From assembly GCA_964019695.1 (NCBI GenBank), contig OZ026518.1, forward strand, positions 74,765,912-74,829,911: a stretch of DNA of 64,000 nucleotides, read 5' to 3'. The translations under genes were made by a program, and so were the position numbers. Numbering within the stretch: position 1 is the stretch's first letter; each line of letters begins with the position of its first letter. A model generated the notes under the pieces. The model searched no databases. It worked only from the letters and a program-made list of their open reading frames with translations, and had not been told where the DNA came from. This document shows positions 1-9,452 of the stretch, one piece after another. This stretch comes from Loripinus fragilis (taxonomy: Eukaryota > Mollusca > Bivalvia > Lucinida > Lucinidae).

Positions 1-495
1 CTGTTGACAGAGCTGAACCCACATGCTACAGAACTGAATTTCCTTACGCCAGTTCCGGCTAACAACATGGAGCTTTTTCATACATAGTACTATGCGTAAT
101 GCGCCTTACGTACACCGGAGCCCTGATTTAATTCTCGATTGTGCCCAACTTTCCCGATTGTAGCTGCTCCAGATTGTTTTTTAAACATTTATAAGCGTGA
201 TTTGCACATTCCAGTTTCTTTAGATACTTTCCCCATATATGGGCACATTTTCTATTTTGTCTTGAAGTGTAAAGCTATCACCATCTCCCATGAATGCTTA
301 TAATTTCTTATTTCATATTTTTGTAGGATTCTAACACAATTATCAAACCCAAAATAAATTGCGTAAATAATACCTGGGGTGTGCAGCAGCACATTCTTTT
401 GGGGAACCGCCAACTGGTCAAATATCATTACATTTAAATTACAAAATTAATTGTAAAGATTTTTATAGCAACCTTTGTTTGTGTTCTCACATATA
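1..495. other. No recognisable feature
   Basis: AT-rich single-copy-looking sequence. I see no open frame, repeat or RNA signal that I can support. Confidence 0.5.
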
Positions 496-499
496 AAAT

Positions 500-703
500 G
501 TTGACAAAGAATCAGAGGAGCCTGTGGTGTCAACAATCGTTCTCGAAGTCTTGCCTGGTAAACTTGATATCAAAAGACACTCACCTAGTATTCTCAATAT
601 ATCTGCAAGCCTCGCGATGTCAACAAGCGTTCTCAAAGCCTTGCCTGGTAAACTTGATATCAACAACGTCACAGGCTCCTCGGATTCTTTGCTGTTTGAC
701 AAT
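500..703. repeat. Inverted-flanked segment with an internal direct duplication
   Basis: The outer 25-30 bases (from 501 and ending near 702) are imperfect reverse complements (GAATCAGAGGAGCCTGTG against CACAGGCTCCTCGGATTC). Between them a segment of about 46 bp, beginning TGTCAACAA(T/G)CGTTCTC, occurs twice in direct orientation, near 527-574 and 617-664. The short open frames on both strands here follow from the duplication and are not treated as genes. It may be a small foldback element, but no second copy was seen in the window. Confidence 0.6.
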
Positions 704-710
704 GCCATAA

Positions 711-1085
711 GAAAGTCTCATGTGCTTGCTCATATATGCCTCACCTCCAATCAGTTGCATATATCTGACACCATGTTTCGATTCTGCTTGTAAAAACCCA
801 TCAACAATTTATATCTGACTCCATTGTGTCATTCCAGCTTTTATAACATTCATGTTTTTACGCTCAATATTCTTTTTCTGAGCCTGGCTACATATGTAAC
901 ACAAAGGGTTTCTAATGCCAATGTGCAATAGCTATTTTGTCCAAAGTCCAAATATCACTCCTACTCCTGCCATGTCATTAAATGTGTGTTTATCTGATCT
1001 TTTAGACCATCCTCCATCGCACACTACAGTGATTGCAGGAATCCCATCATGGTAATTATTGTTTGCTATAGCAAGCGCTTATTAG
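711..1085. other. No recognisable feature
   Basis: AT-rich sequence between two repeats; nothing supportable seen. Confidence 0.45.
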
Positions 1086-1610
1086 CTCACCTGTCACAAA
1101 GTGACAAGGTGAGCTTTTGCGATTTGTATACATAAGCTTATATAGGGAAAACATGAAAAAAACTCTTCTTGCCTGAAACAACAAGGCCTAGAGCCTTGAT
1201 ACTTAGTATATTGTATTATCTAGTAGGTTATTATTATAGTCCTAGGGCCAAAAAAGGCCCGCCCTAGGGGTCACATGTTTTACATAGGCTTATATTGGGA
1301 AAACGAGAAATAATCTTCTAGCCTAGAGCCTTGATGTTTGGGATGTAGCATCACCTAGTTGACCTCTACCAAGTTTGTTCAAATTATGCTTCTGGTGTCA
1401 AAAATGGCCCCGCCCCGGGGTCACATGTTTTACATTGGTATATATAGGGAAAATATGAAAAAATCTTCTTGCCTGAAACCACAGGGCCTAGTGCCTTGAT
1501 ATTTGCTAGGAAGGATTATCTAGTGGACCTCTACAAAGTTTGTTCAAATTATAGCCCTGAGGCCAATATGAGCCCGTCACAAGTCCTGATATTTAATATG
1601 TAGCATCATC
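1086..1610 (+). mobile_element. AGCTCACCTG element, left part with about three internal units
   Basis: It begins with a short hairpin (AGCTCACCTGTCACAAAGTG then CAAGGTGAGC). Degenerate tandem units of roughly 150-170 bp follow, each containing versions of ACATGTTTTACATAGG, AAATCTTCTTGCCTGAAACC, CCTTGATATTTGG and AAGTTTGTTCAAATTATG. The same order of blocks recurs in the fuller copy at 7.98-8.95 kb. No right terminus is visible here, so this copy is truncated. The architecture (inverted ends plus internal tandem units) resembles the non-autonomous pearl-type elements of bivalves; that class assignment is from memory. Confidence 0.75.
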
Positions 1611-2190
1611 TTGTCATGATTGCTTTATGATGTCACCATGATGCCACTTTCTGTTGAAGCACCATCTGGTGAAGAAACAGCAACAAACGAAAGGGATATC
1701 ACTTTGTTTTGGCCACACAAAAAATCAAAAGGTATCCACATTTTATGCCGGAATTATTGTTATTTGAAAAAGGTCCACGTTTTTTAGACACCCTTTATAA
1801 ACTCGTTGTTGAACTCTGTTCTTGTATTATTGTTCTTGGGTACCAAAATAAGCCATTATAATATATTTATCTTTATGACCTTTACATATTCATCTCTAGG
1901 AAGTGCCCATCTTTCATGCTTAATTGTGGTCCACATTCCCTCGACACGTCCACTACATAAACAAATTGTAAAACAACCTACATGGAAATATTTTTCCCGA
2001 TTTGGCAATATCAGATTTTCAATGGTAGCCGTAACTATTCATAAATAAAGTCTTTGAAATCGTGAATAAATAGACTTGTACCAATGTAACACAGTTTTCA
2101 TAGAGTTCTAGTAATACTATGAAAATATGTCGTTTACTGCCCGATCAGAAAATGACAGCCTCTAATAGCCAGATAGGTCAATTACCAATT
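1611..2190. other. No recognisable feature
   Basis: AT-rich sequence. An 80-codon frame at 1806-2048 has no family signature and is judged chance. Confidence 0.45.
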
Positions 2191-2191
2191 C

Positions 2192-2384
2192 CACACCGGA
2201 TAGGTGGCAATCGAAAACGTTAATACTATCGACGAACGCAGATAAAAATGGCTAGAAACAGTTTTCGATTGCCATTTTGTCACCGACTATCAATAAATGA
2301 CAATCGAAAACACTTTTTCTAGCGATTTTTGATCCGCGTTCGTCGATTGTTAAGAGCGTTTTCGATTGCCGCCTACCCGGTGTG
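2192..2384. mobile_element. Foldback MITE, family GGCAATCGAAAACG (copy 1)
   Basis: The element is almost entirely an inverted repeat. The left end CACACCGGATAGGTGGCAAT mirrors the right end ATTGCCGCCTACCCGGTGTG. Internal blocks GACGAACGCAGAT and ATGGCTAGAAACAG recur inverted as ATCCGCGTTCGTC and TTTTTCTAGCGAT. A second copy lies at 38.94-39.12 kb. There is no coding capacity, so it would depend on a transposase from elsewhere. The minus-strand frame over 2252-2497 is a by-product. Confidence 0.85.
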
Positions 2385-3030
2385 CATTTGCTCTTAGTAC
2401 AATGTCCTCGAGCACCATCAGTGTGATGACGTGACGTCATCAAAATATTCCAGACTTCCTTTGTTCGTTTCCGTTTCTTTCTTCTTTTTATGATCATTTA
2501 TTAACCATTTGCCCGTCAGTCACGACTTTGTCGTCTGCGTTCTTCTCGAGGCTCAACGTCTGCTTAATATATATTCTTATATTGCAAACAATATGGTCCC
2601 AGATCAGACTGGGGCACTGTGGTCACACTACTACGGAACTTTGGGTCTCGTCACCCACTCCGGTGTTATAGTAAAATTACCTTCAAATAAAGGCTGAAAA
2701 AATGAGAACTTTTGAATATGTTTGCTTCGAGATTACATCGTCTAGTTAAGAACCTCTGTGTTGTGATAAAATCAAATTTTAAATGTGTTTTTCATTGATG
2801 ACAAAACCGTAATTAGTTAGTTCATGCCTAGACACCAAACGTTAAAGTTTTTAAAGCTAAAAGATACAATTGTGAATTTGATGAACAAAAATCAAGCGGA
2901 ACCCAAGCATTTTGGGCGTTTATCTGTGATTAAATGAAGAAATTGAACATGATGAGAAAGTTACCTTAACACCGGAAAAACTGACGAAACCCAAATTGCC
3001 GTAGTGATATGACCATGTGGGGGGTGAATG
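2385..3030. other. No recognisable feature
   Basis: Unremarkable sequence; a 62-codon frame at 2509-2697 shows no motif. Confidence 0.4.
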
Positions 3031-3031
3031 C

Positions 3032-3141
3032 ACTTTAGACTAGTTTTTTATGGAAGCAAACACTGTAAACCCTGATCAGACTGCTCCCATGTCTGGGACA
3101 ATAGTGTTTACTTCCATGAAAAAAAAACTAGTCTGAAGTAC
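3032..3141. repeat. Hairpin element, AAACACTG..GATCAG family
   Basis: A 110-bp imperfect palindrome. The left side contains CTTTAGACTAGTTTTTTATG and GGAAGCAAACACTG; the right side contains GTGTTTACTTCCATG and AAAACTAGTCTGAAG. The centre carries the AACCCTGATCAGACTG block seen in many other hairpins of this window. Confidence 0.8.
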
Positions 3142-3164
3142 AATTGAATATATGCAGCAGGTGT

Positions 3165-3478
3165 AAAAAGCAGACGACTTTTTCATGAAAAAAAATGTTG
3201 GCGGATAAGCGTCAATGCTCCTGCACGCAATGATTCCGAGCTCAGCAGCGCTGAATGATCTTATTAACTTTAAAGCGCCACCTACAATTTGCAGCAGACG
3301 ACAATTTCAAATTTTGTTGCTTTTTCAAAAATAACGAATAAGACATGATTTTTCATGAGACTCGTCTGCTGGCAGACGATTCTCATGAATTATCATACCT
3401 TATTGTTGTTTAGAACTAGGAAAGATGTCGCAAAATTTGTCAACTGCTGCAGTTGTGATTGGCGCTTGAAGGGTTACC
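3165..3478 (-). mobile_element. Non-coding element, family AACCCTT..AGCGCCAATCACAAC (degenerate copy)
   Basis: Read on the minus strand, the right end (GTTGTGATTGGCGCTTGAAGGGTT on plus, in pieces) gives the same start as the copies at 19.47 and 49.26 kb, and CAGACGAC blocks occur inside. A small perfect-looking hairpin (AGACTCGTCTGCTGGCAGACG and following) lies near 3357-3392. The left boundary is uncertain. Confidence 0.5.
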
Positions 3479-3540
3479 TCCTTACTTGCTAGTGGCGACT
3501 CTGAGAGAGGCGACTTTTGTCGTCTACTAATAACCTTTTA

Positions 3541-3660
3541 GTGCAAACAGTTGGACCCTGGTCAGGACCGACAAAACGTCGGTCCTGATCTGGATCCCAA
3601 CCGTCTGCCACTCTGATAATGTTCTTGAAAGATTTTTGTGAAAACGTTAATTTTGAAGGA
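3541..3660 (-). repeat. Hairpin unit related to the 45-49 kb array
   Basis: Contains CAGGACCGACAAAACGTCGG, an inverted pair around AAAA, flanked by GCAAACAGTTGGACCCTGGT and CTGATCTGGATCCCAACCG. Its reverse complement aligns with one unit of the 45.2-49.0 kb array, including the block that there reads AGGACTACCATCAGAGTGTC. It is a dispersed single-copy relative of the satellite. Confidence 0.75.
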
Positions 3661-4560
3661 GAAAAAGGTCAATAGACCACAACAAGAGCATGAAAAATTA
3701 CCCAGCATGCACGAAGATAAGAAACTCGCAACTCCTTATTAGATCCGCGATATTAAGGTAAATCAATGTTATTATGCCTTATTAACCCCTGTCCTGTCGA
3801 ATAGGTCAATATCTTACTCCATTCTTACCTCTAAACAGCTGATTAGCAGGTTTCCCGTCATGCCCGTGTATTCAACGAATATGAATGAAAATCTGTGTAG
3901 ATCATGCTCAGCTGGCTCCTGATGGAGCCAGCTGATCCTGATCTGCACTGTTTTTCAAATGGTGATAGATCTGGGCGCAGCAGGACACAAGTTTGATCAG
4001 CTTCCATTAAATTGTACTCAATCGCTTATTCTATCCATCCATGTATACATAATTGATCAAGTACGCTGGGAAGTCGACTTAAGACAGAATCATTGAAGTA
4101 AGGGGAAAAGTAATGTCTTTGATTGTAAAGAACCGTAGTCCCTATACTTTGCATACGATCATGGTGAAGCTACGTTATATGCTATGCTACTCTATTCACT
4201 AGAGTGGTACTTTATACATATATACAAAGATCAGGTCATTGTATCGCCTGCAATGGCCCGGTCTCTTGTAAACCTTAACGGAGATAGGAACCAGCTGGGG
4301 CTTGGCTAGACATTTCTACTGTCGTTAAAAGATTTTTCTTCGACAAATCTTATAGCGCTGATGGCCATTTTAAACCATTTGTGCAATTTTGGTAAAGGGC
4401 ATAATGGGAAACACTCATGTGAACTTATTTTAAATTTGGATCAGTGGTTCAGGAGAAAATGTCGTTTAAAGATCTTTCTTAGATAATTCTATTTTAGCTG
4501 TGGTGGCCTTTTTGTTCGGCGGAGCGGAAAGTTTTGTGCAATTTTTATGTCTGTCGCCCA
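3661..4560. other. Mostly no feature; one small hairpin near 3905-3950
   Basis: The sequence around 3905-3950 (CAGCTGGCTCC then GGAGCCAGCTG) is a perfect 11-bp inverted pair, followed by GATCCTGATCTGCACTG, so it is another member of the AAACAGTG..GATCAG hairpin group. The remainder shows nothing I can support. Confidence 0.5.
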
Positions 4561-4700
4561 ATAATTAGAAGAGAGAGCTGGTCGCTTTGTTTTGACTGTC
4601 TTCCTGGTGTCTTGTGGCTGTTTATGTTCTGTGGCTCTTACTCAGTCGCTGTGGGTTGGACTGTTGTGTGTGATTGTAGTATTTCCTGATCCTTCTCACT
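4561..4700 (+). mobile_element. Fragment of a retroelement 3' untranslated region
   Basis: The block AGAGAGCTGGTCGCTTTG, a CTTCCTGGTGTC block and the end CCTGATCCTTCTCAC match, in order, the 3' part of the copies at 62.24-62.84 kb (plus) and 60.76-61.33 kb (minus). Only about 140 bp survive. Confidence 0.6.
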
Positions 4701-4740
4701 TTCTTTCTAAATTAGACAATTTTAGGTCTTGTTCTTTTTA

Positions 4741-5074
4741 TCATATGACGTCGCGTCTGGGAGTGAAATAACGCCATGCAATAAAATCGATAAACCACTA
4801 GTGGTTTATAGATTTACGGGAAACGTTATGACGTCCATAGCAACGTTGCGCACATAATGACAAAATTATAACGTTTTTACGCCAGAAATGAGATTTCAAA
4901 GTATTTGTCATATGATAAATAGAGAATCTAACATTCGTGTTCTTGTATTATTGACTTTATTAAACTCGTTGCGAAAAAGAGATAAAATGCTCGGCAAGCC
5001 TCGCATTTTATCTCTTTTCCCCAACTCGTTTAATAAATTCAATAAAACATGAGAACTCATGTAAGATCCTCTAT
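4741..5074. mobile_element. Palindromic element with a long central hairpin
   Basis: Bases 4790-4809 form a perfect 20-bp palindrome (ATAAACCACT and its complement). Bases 4919-5074 form a long hairpin: AGAGAATC, TTATTGACTTTATTAAACTC and AGAGATAAAATGC on the left pair with their inverted forms on the right, with a loop near CTCGGCAAGCCTCG. Non-coding; only one copy was seen. Confidence 0.7.
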
Positions 5075-5097
5075 GTCTTGTCTTTTGTTTTGGTACT

Positions 5098-5232
5098 TTA
5101 CCGTTTTTTTCAGCAGTACTGCCATGCGGCTAACTTAACCGTTTTCAACAGTACTGCCATGTTGCTAACTTTACCGTTAGCAGTACTGCCAACTTACCGA
5201 TTCCATTTTGCCATGCTGCTAACTTTTTCGAC
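5098..5232. repeat. Short tandem repeat, about 46-bp unit, three copies
   Basis: The phrase CAGTACTGCCATG followed by (C/T)GCTAACTT and ACCGTT repeats three times with point and length variation. Confidence 0.8.
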
Positions 5233-5342
5233 CTCTAGTATATAGTACTTCGGGTTTATGAGATTCTATTGTACTTACACGTTTAAGGAAAGCAAATGTG
5301 ACACAAGTTGATGAGGGTTCAGACTTAACAACTAGACATCTG

Positions 5343-5568
5343 ACCCCGAGGTTATAAAACTTGGTTCATGCTCAACCCAAATGAGTATGAATTTACAATT
5401 GCTCATGATTGGCAAAATGGTGAAAAATAAAGATTTTTCTTGCTCTTAGACTCAAAGATGTTGTATTTATTCTGCTAGCCAATGTTCAAATGTTGGTATT
5501 TTAACATTTATGAGCGGGGTAAATTGTATGCTAAACCTTAGTTGCGCATGAAAAGTTTTAGGCCTGTG
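5343..5568. mobile_element. Palindromic MITE, family CGAGGTTATAAAAC (degenerate)
   Basis: The left arm CCCCGAGGTTATAAAACTT, the central inverted pair around AATGTTCAAATGTTGGTATT and the degraded right arm (CATGAAAAGTTTTAGGCC) follow the complete copy at 17.17-17.41 kb. Other members lie at 23.77, 50.2 and 62.9-63.9 kb. Confidence 0.8.
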
Positions 5569-5705
5569 TCAATCGATGGATGTACTAGCGAGTTATAGTA
5601 CAAGAACATGTCGTTCAAAAGGTACGTAAAATCAAGCGTTTTGGACCAAGAAAGATTAAAGCGAAACATTACGACTCCGTTCAAGATGGAGAAGAAATCG
5701 TCTAA

Positions 5706-5900
5706 ATCATTAACCGAAAAAATGCGTTTTTATTTAATGAGTTTAAGGATTGCTTAACGCACAATGCTAAGTTGCCTAATCTGACAAAATTGTTTGTTTT
5801 CCTCTATCGGCCCTATAACAAGCCTCTTGGGATTAAACGTTTCTGTGTTGATATTTCTCAATCTGAAACTCGCTTCCTAGATTCAATTAAAGGCGTTTGA
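5706..5900 (+). pseudogene. Decayed coding remnant, function unknown
   Basis: After an in-frame TAA at 5703-5705, a frame of 64 codons runs to a TGA at 5898-5900. Its composition is protein-like (for example KLPNLTKLFVFLYRPYNKP followed by LGIKRFCVDIS) rather than repeat-like, and the same frame is readable for a few codons before the stop. There is no start context. I do not recognise the family; it could be a piece of a transposon protein or chance. Confidence 0.3.
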
Positions 5901-6000
5901 ATAAAAAGAAAACTTAATCAATTATTGTGCAAAGGTGACTGCCTTCAGTCAGCTTTAAGAAATCAGTTTTTATGCAGGTCTCACCGTGATAAAACCAATA

Positions 6001-6457
6001 TTCTAACACACCTCGCCTATAGAGCCAACGGTAACAAACTGATATATCGCACAATAATTCACTGCTAAAGTGTGTGATAGCTGACGTCACTAGAAAATGA
6101 CGTCACTCATGGCGTTAGACGGTGTTACGTCGTTTTTACGCTTGAAAGACGTTACAATTACATGTAAAGGTATGCGACGTAGTCTAAGAATTGGCGCGAG
6201 TTCTTCAGTGCAATGGCGGAAAGTCGGAAGAAGCTGAAGACTTCAAATGGGTTTTGGTCGTTTACTGTGTGTTAGAATCGAAATAGATCAGTTCCAGTGC
6301 GTGAATTGTTGAGTAATAATTCACTGTTTGTCGGTCAGTTGTACGACGATAAATCACTCGCGCTGCGCGCTCGTGATTTGATCTTCTTTACAACTGACCT
6401 CCAAACAGTGAATTATTACTCAACAATTCACTGCTTGAGCTGATCTATTTCTTAAAT
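6001..6457 (+). mobile_element. 458-bp composite inverted-repeat element, solitary copy
   Basis: It has two parts. The first starts TTCTAACACACCTCGCC and ends GTGTGTTAGAAT (6267-6278), so its ends are inverted. The second (about 6280-6453) is a foldback from GAAATAGATCAGTTCCAG to GAGCTGATCTATTTC with a GC-rich loop near CTCGCGCTGCGCGC. Three more copies with both parts lie at 32.9-34.3 kb. It contains several TGACGTCA-type palindromes. No protein is encoded. Confidence 0.9.
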
Positions 6458-6499
6458 GACGCTTGTGCGCGCAGTGAAGACTTAGATCTCATAAGGGCA

Positions 6500-6745
6500 T
6501 CCACCATGTCTGATCAGCCAAGGACAGCATGCGCGGATCCAGAGGGGGACAGGGGGTCTGGACCCCCCCCCCCCCACTGAAAAATTACAAAAATATTGGG
6601 TTTCTCCACTGGAGGGCCGATGATGGCCCAATTTTGGTGGTATTTTCATCCTCTCTTCTCTCATCAACTTAAAAAACGATAAAAAAATAAAACATTGTCA
6701 GAGGTGGACCCCCTCTGTCAAAACTTTCTTGATCCGCGCATGGAC
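6500..6745. mobile_element. Non-coding element, family GCGCGGATCCAG
   Basis: The left end GCATGCGCGGATCCAGAGGG and right end TTGATCCGCGCATGG are inverted. Inside are a C-run, CTGAAAAATTACAAAAATAT and GGGCCGATGATGGCCC. A second copy with the same order is at 40.57-40.86 kb. Minus-strand frames over this region are by-products. Confidence 0.8.
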
Positions 6746-7190
6746 AGCAAAGATGCCCAGACTGAGCTTTAATAATAAATGCTACGATGCAATACGATCT
6801 GATGCGATTACCAAGATTGAAAAATAATCGTGCTGATCGAAGACAATTTTTGGGGCGTCCGAAAATGTTCAATTATCAACGCGATTGCCACGACTGACAT
6901 CAAAAGTTGATATGATCTGATACGAGCATCACGATTAGTCCACGATTAAGACCACGATTCCAATCGTGGCGCTAATCGTGATAGTGGGAACGCACCATAA
7001 GTGCACATTTCCCACCGTTAATTATATAATTAAAGTCAGTGACCTGTTGCGTGACATCTCGGATACTGGGTCCGAGGTGACATCTGCTTATATCTTTTGG
7101 TGAGGTAACATATGTTCTTGCCTGTAGGCCCTACTGTAGACAACACGAAGAATATTGACCGGGTGCTGGCTCTTTACCTGCTAATTGACA
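6746..7190. other. No gene; local inverted CACGATT motifs
   Basis: From about 6925 to 6985 the words CACGATTAG, CCACGATT and ATCGTGG/ATCGTGAT form imperfect inverted pairs. Nothing else is supportable. Confidence 0.4.
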
Positions 7191-7194
7191 CTTG

Positions 7195-7295
7195 TATCAA
7201 TGCAAATAAATTGGGCCCAAATCAGGGCCGACAAACGGCATGATCTAGATCCAAATTGTTTGACATCGATGGTATTCGTGAATTTTTTTTTTTTG
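7195..7295 (+). repeat. Degenerate hairpin unit related to the 45-49 kb array
   Basis: AAATCAGGGCCGACAAACGG, AGATCCAAATTGTTTGACAT and GATGGTATTCGTGAA correspond block by block to the array unit. The following 62-codon frame at 7256-7444 is not treated as a gene. Confidence 0.5.
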
Positions 7296-7639
7296 TTTTG
7301 AAAAAGTTTGTTTTGAGAAATAAATCAACAGAAGATAAAAAGCATGTGATATTATACAGCATGCAAAGAGTTCGTGATTTTACTTTTAATGATAAAATTA
7401 CAATTGTATTACATACTATGGCGATTATTCAGCAATTAAATTAATAAGTGTAAAGCCTTCTTGCAAAATATCTTCAATTATACTATAGACACGACAGATG
7501 TGCGATTCAAGCACGACCGCCACTTTATACATCTGACATCCACATATGGCCCACAATGGCCTTAATCATGTTAAAGGTGTACGGCTGCAATACTGATCTG
7601 GCTTGCTATAGAGAGAACTTCGGCTCTAACCCACATAAT

Positions 7640-7866
7640 TAGTGTCCTTTTTGAGGGACTTAGGCAAACAGTACAGATCCAGATCAGTCGGCAAACAGTG
7701 CGGATCCAGATCAGCCGCCGCAGAATGCGGCGTCTGATCAGGGTATCCACTGTTTGCTAACAGAATATTAAACAGACGAAAAATACCACCCAATCCCTCT
7801 AAAATTTGAATTAGACTCGTCCTATCCATAAAGAAAGGAAAGTTCATTCGGCTTAAATGGGTTAAA
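7640..7866 (-). mobile_element. AAACAGTG..GATCAG hairpin element
   Basis: GCAAACAGTGCGGATCCAGA then TCAGCCGCCGCAGAATGCGG and GCGTCTGATCAGGGTATCCA form an imperfect palindrome ending CTGTTTGC. The flank (AGACTCGTCC, TTAAATGGGTTAAA) matches the copy at 43.9-44.1 kb in the opposite orientation. Confidence 0.75.
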
Positions 7867-7982
7867 GGGGTACATGTGCGTGAAATGTACATATTATGAA
7901 ACCTGTGCAATTTTGCACAGGTTTGATATTCTGTACCTTTTTCGCGAGTGTAAAAGCAAAATAAAACTACCACGTGCAATTT

Positions 7983-8947
7983 AATAAATTATTAGCTCAC
8001 CTGAGCCATTGGCTCATGATGAGCTAGTACGATTATTGGATGTCCATCGTCCGTTTAAAGGACATCTCCTCCTAAACTACTGGCTGGATTTAGACCAAAC
8101 TTGGTAGGAAGGAGCCTTATATGACCTTCTTTAAAAGGTGTTCAAATGGTTCCGGTCCATTGCATATCTAGGTCACACAGGCTTAAAATAGATTTTCAAG
8201 ATGAAAACTCACCTATAGTTGACATCTACCAAGTTTGTTCAAATTATGCCCTAGGGATCAAAAATGACCCCGCCCCGGATGTCACATGTTTACATAGGCT
8301 TATATAGGGAGAACAATGAAAAAATCTTCTCGTCTGAAACCACAAGGCCTAGAGCCTTGATATTTGGTATGTAGCATCACCTGGTGAACCTTGACCAAGT
8401 TTATTCAAATTATATCCCTGGGGCCAAAAATTGCCCCGCTCCAAGGGTCACATGTTTCATATAGGGAACCAAGTTTGTTCCAATTATGCCCCAGGGGCCA
8501 TAAAATGGCCCCTCCCCGGGGTAACATGTTTTACATAGGCTTAAATAGGGAGAAAGATTAAACAATCTTCTTGTCTGAAACCACAATGCCTAGAGCCTTG
8601 ATATTTGGTATGAAGAATCACCTATTTAACCTCTACAAAATTTGTTCAAATTATATCTCTTGGGTCAAAAATGGCCCCACTCCAGAGTCACATGTTTTAC
8701 GTAGGCCCATATAGGGAAATACATGAAAAAATCTTCTTGTCTGAAACCATAAGGCTTAGAACCTTGATATTTGGTATGTAGCGTCACCTAGTGGAACCTC
8801 TTCCAAGTCTGTTCAAATAATGCCCTTGGGACCAAAAATGGCTTGCCCCAGGTGTTATCAGGGACATGGTCAGCTTTCAACAGATTCCTATAAGTAAGCT
8901 TTATACAAAATTCAGGTGAGCGATTTAGGGCCACTTCACCCTCTTGT
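7983..8947 (+). mobile_element. AGCTCACCTG element, near-complete copy
   Basis: The left end AGCTCACCTGAGCCATTGGC folds on itself (GCTCATGATGAGC) and the right end CAGGTGAGCGATTTAGGGCC gives the inverted terminus. Between them are about five degenerate units of 150-180 bp with the blocks listed for the copy at 1.09 kb. There is no open frame of note. By architecture it is a non-autonomous pearl-like element. Confidence 0.85.
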
Positions 8948-9080
8948 TTATTTAAGCATATTGTCAGCTCATTCTAGAAAGTATTGGTAAAGTACATCTG
9001 GGTTTCCACTGCACACTTGTTTAGACGGATAAATCTAGCCACATTGGGGCTGCTAGCTATATGACAATTTTGTACATTGT

Positions 9081-9289
9081 ACAGTAAAACCTCTCTTAAG
9101 TTGCCACTCAAAAAAGACAAAATATTGGTTTTCAAGACAGATTATCGCTTGGTGTAGGTCAAAAGTATTGCCGAATGCTCCAAGAGAGCATTCTGCAATA
9201 CTTTTGACCTTCATTAAGCTACCATTTGTCTTTAAGACCTTTGTTTTGTCTATTTTTGAGTAGCCGCTTAAGACAGGTTTTACTGTATT
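9081..9289. mobile_element. TA-flanked palindromic MITE, family CAGTAAAACC (copy 1)
   Basis: Termini CAGTAAAACC and GGTTTTACTG are exact inverted repeats flanked on each side by TA, which fits a Tc1/mariner-type target. The centre is an inverted pair around AGTATTGC(C/A)GAATGCTCC. Other copies: 21.05 and 49.90 kb. Confidence 0.85.
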
Positions 9290-9452
9290 CTAATTGAGGA
9301 TAAATCGCAATTAACCCTCTCCTTTGGAAGGTTTCTGAGTAATTGCGCGTGGAAGGGTTGTTTAAAAAGGTATCTTCTAAAGTATCAGCAATGTCTGTTT
9401 TGATGTTACTTTACTAAAACAGTAAATAGCTCTGACAAGTTGTCATTGTAAA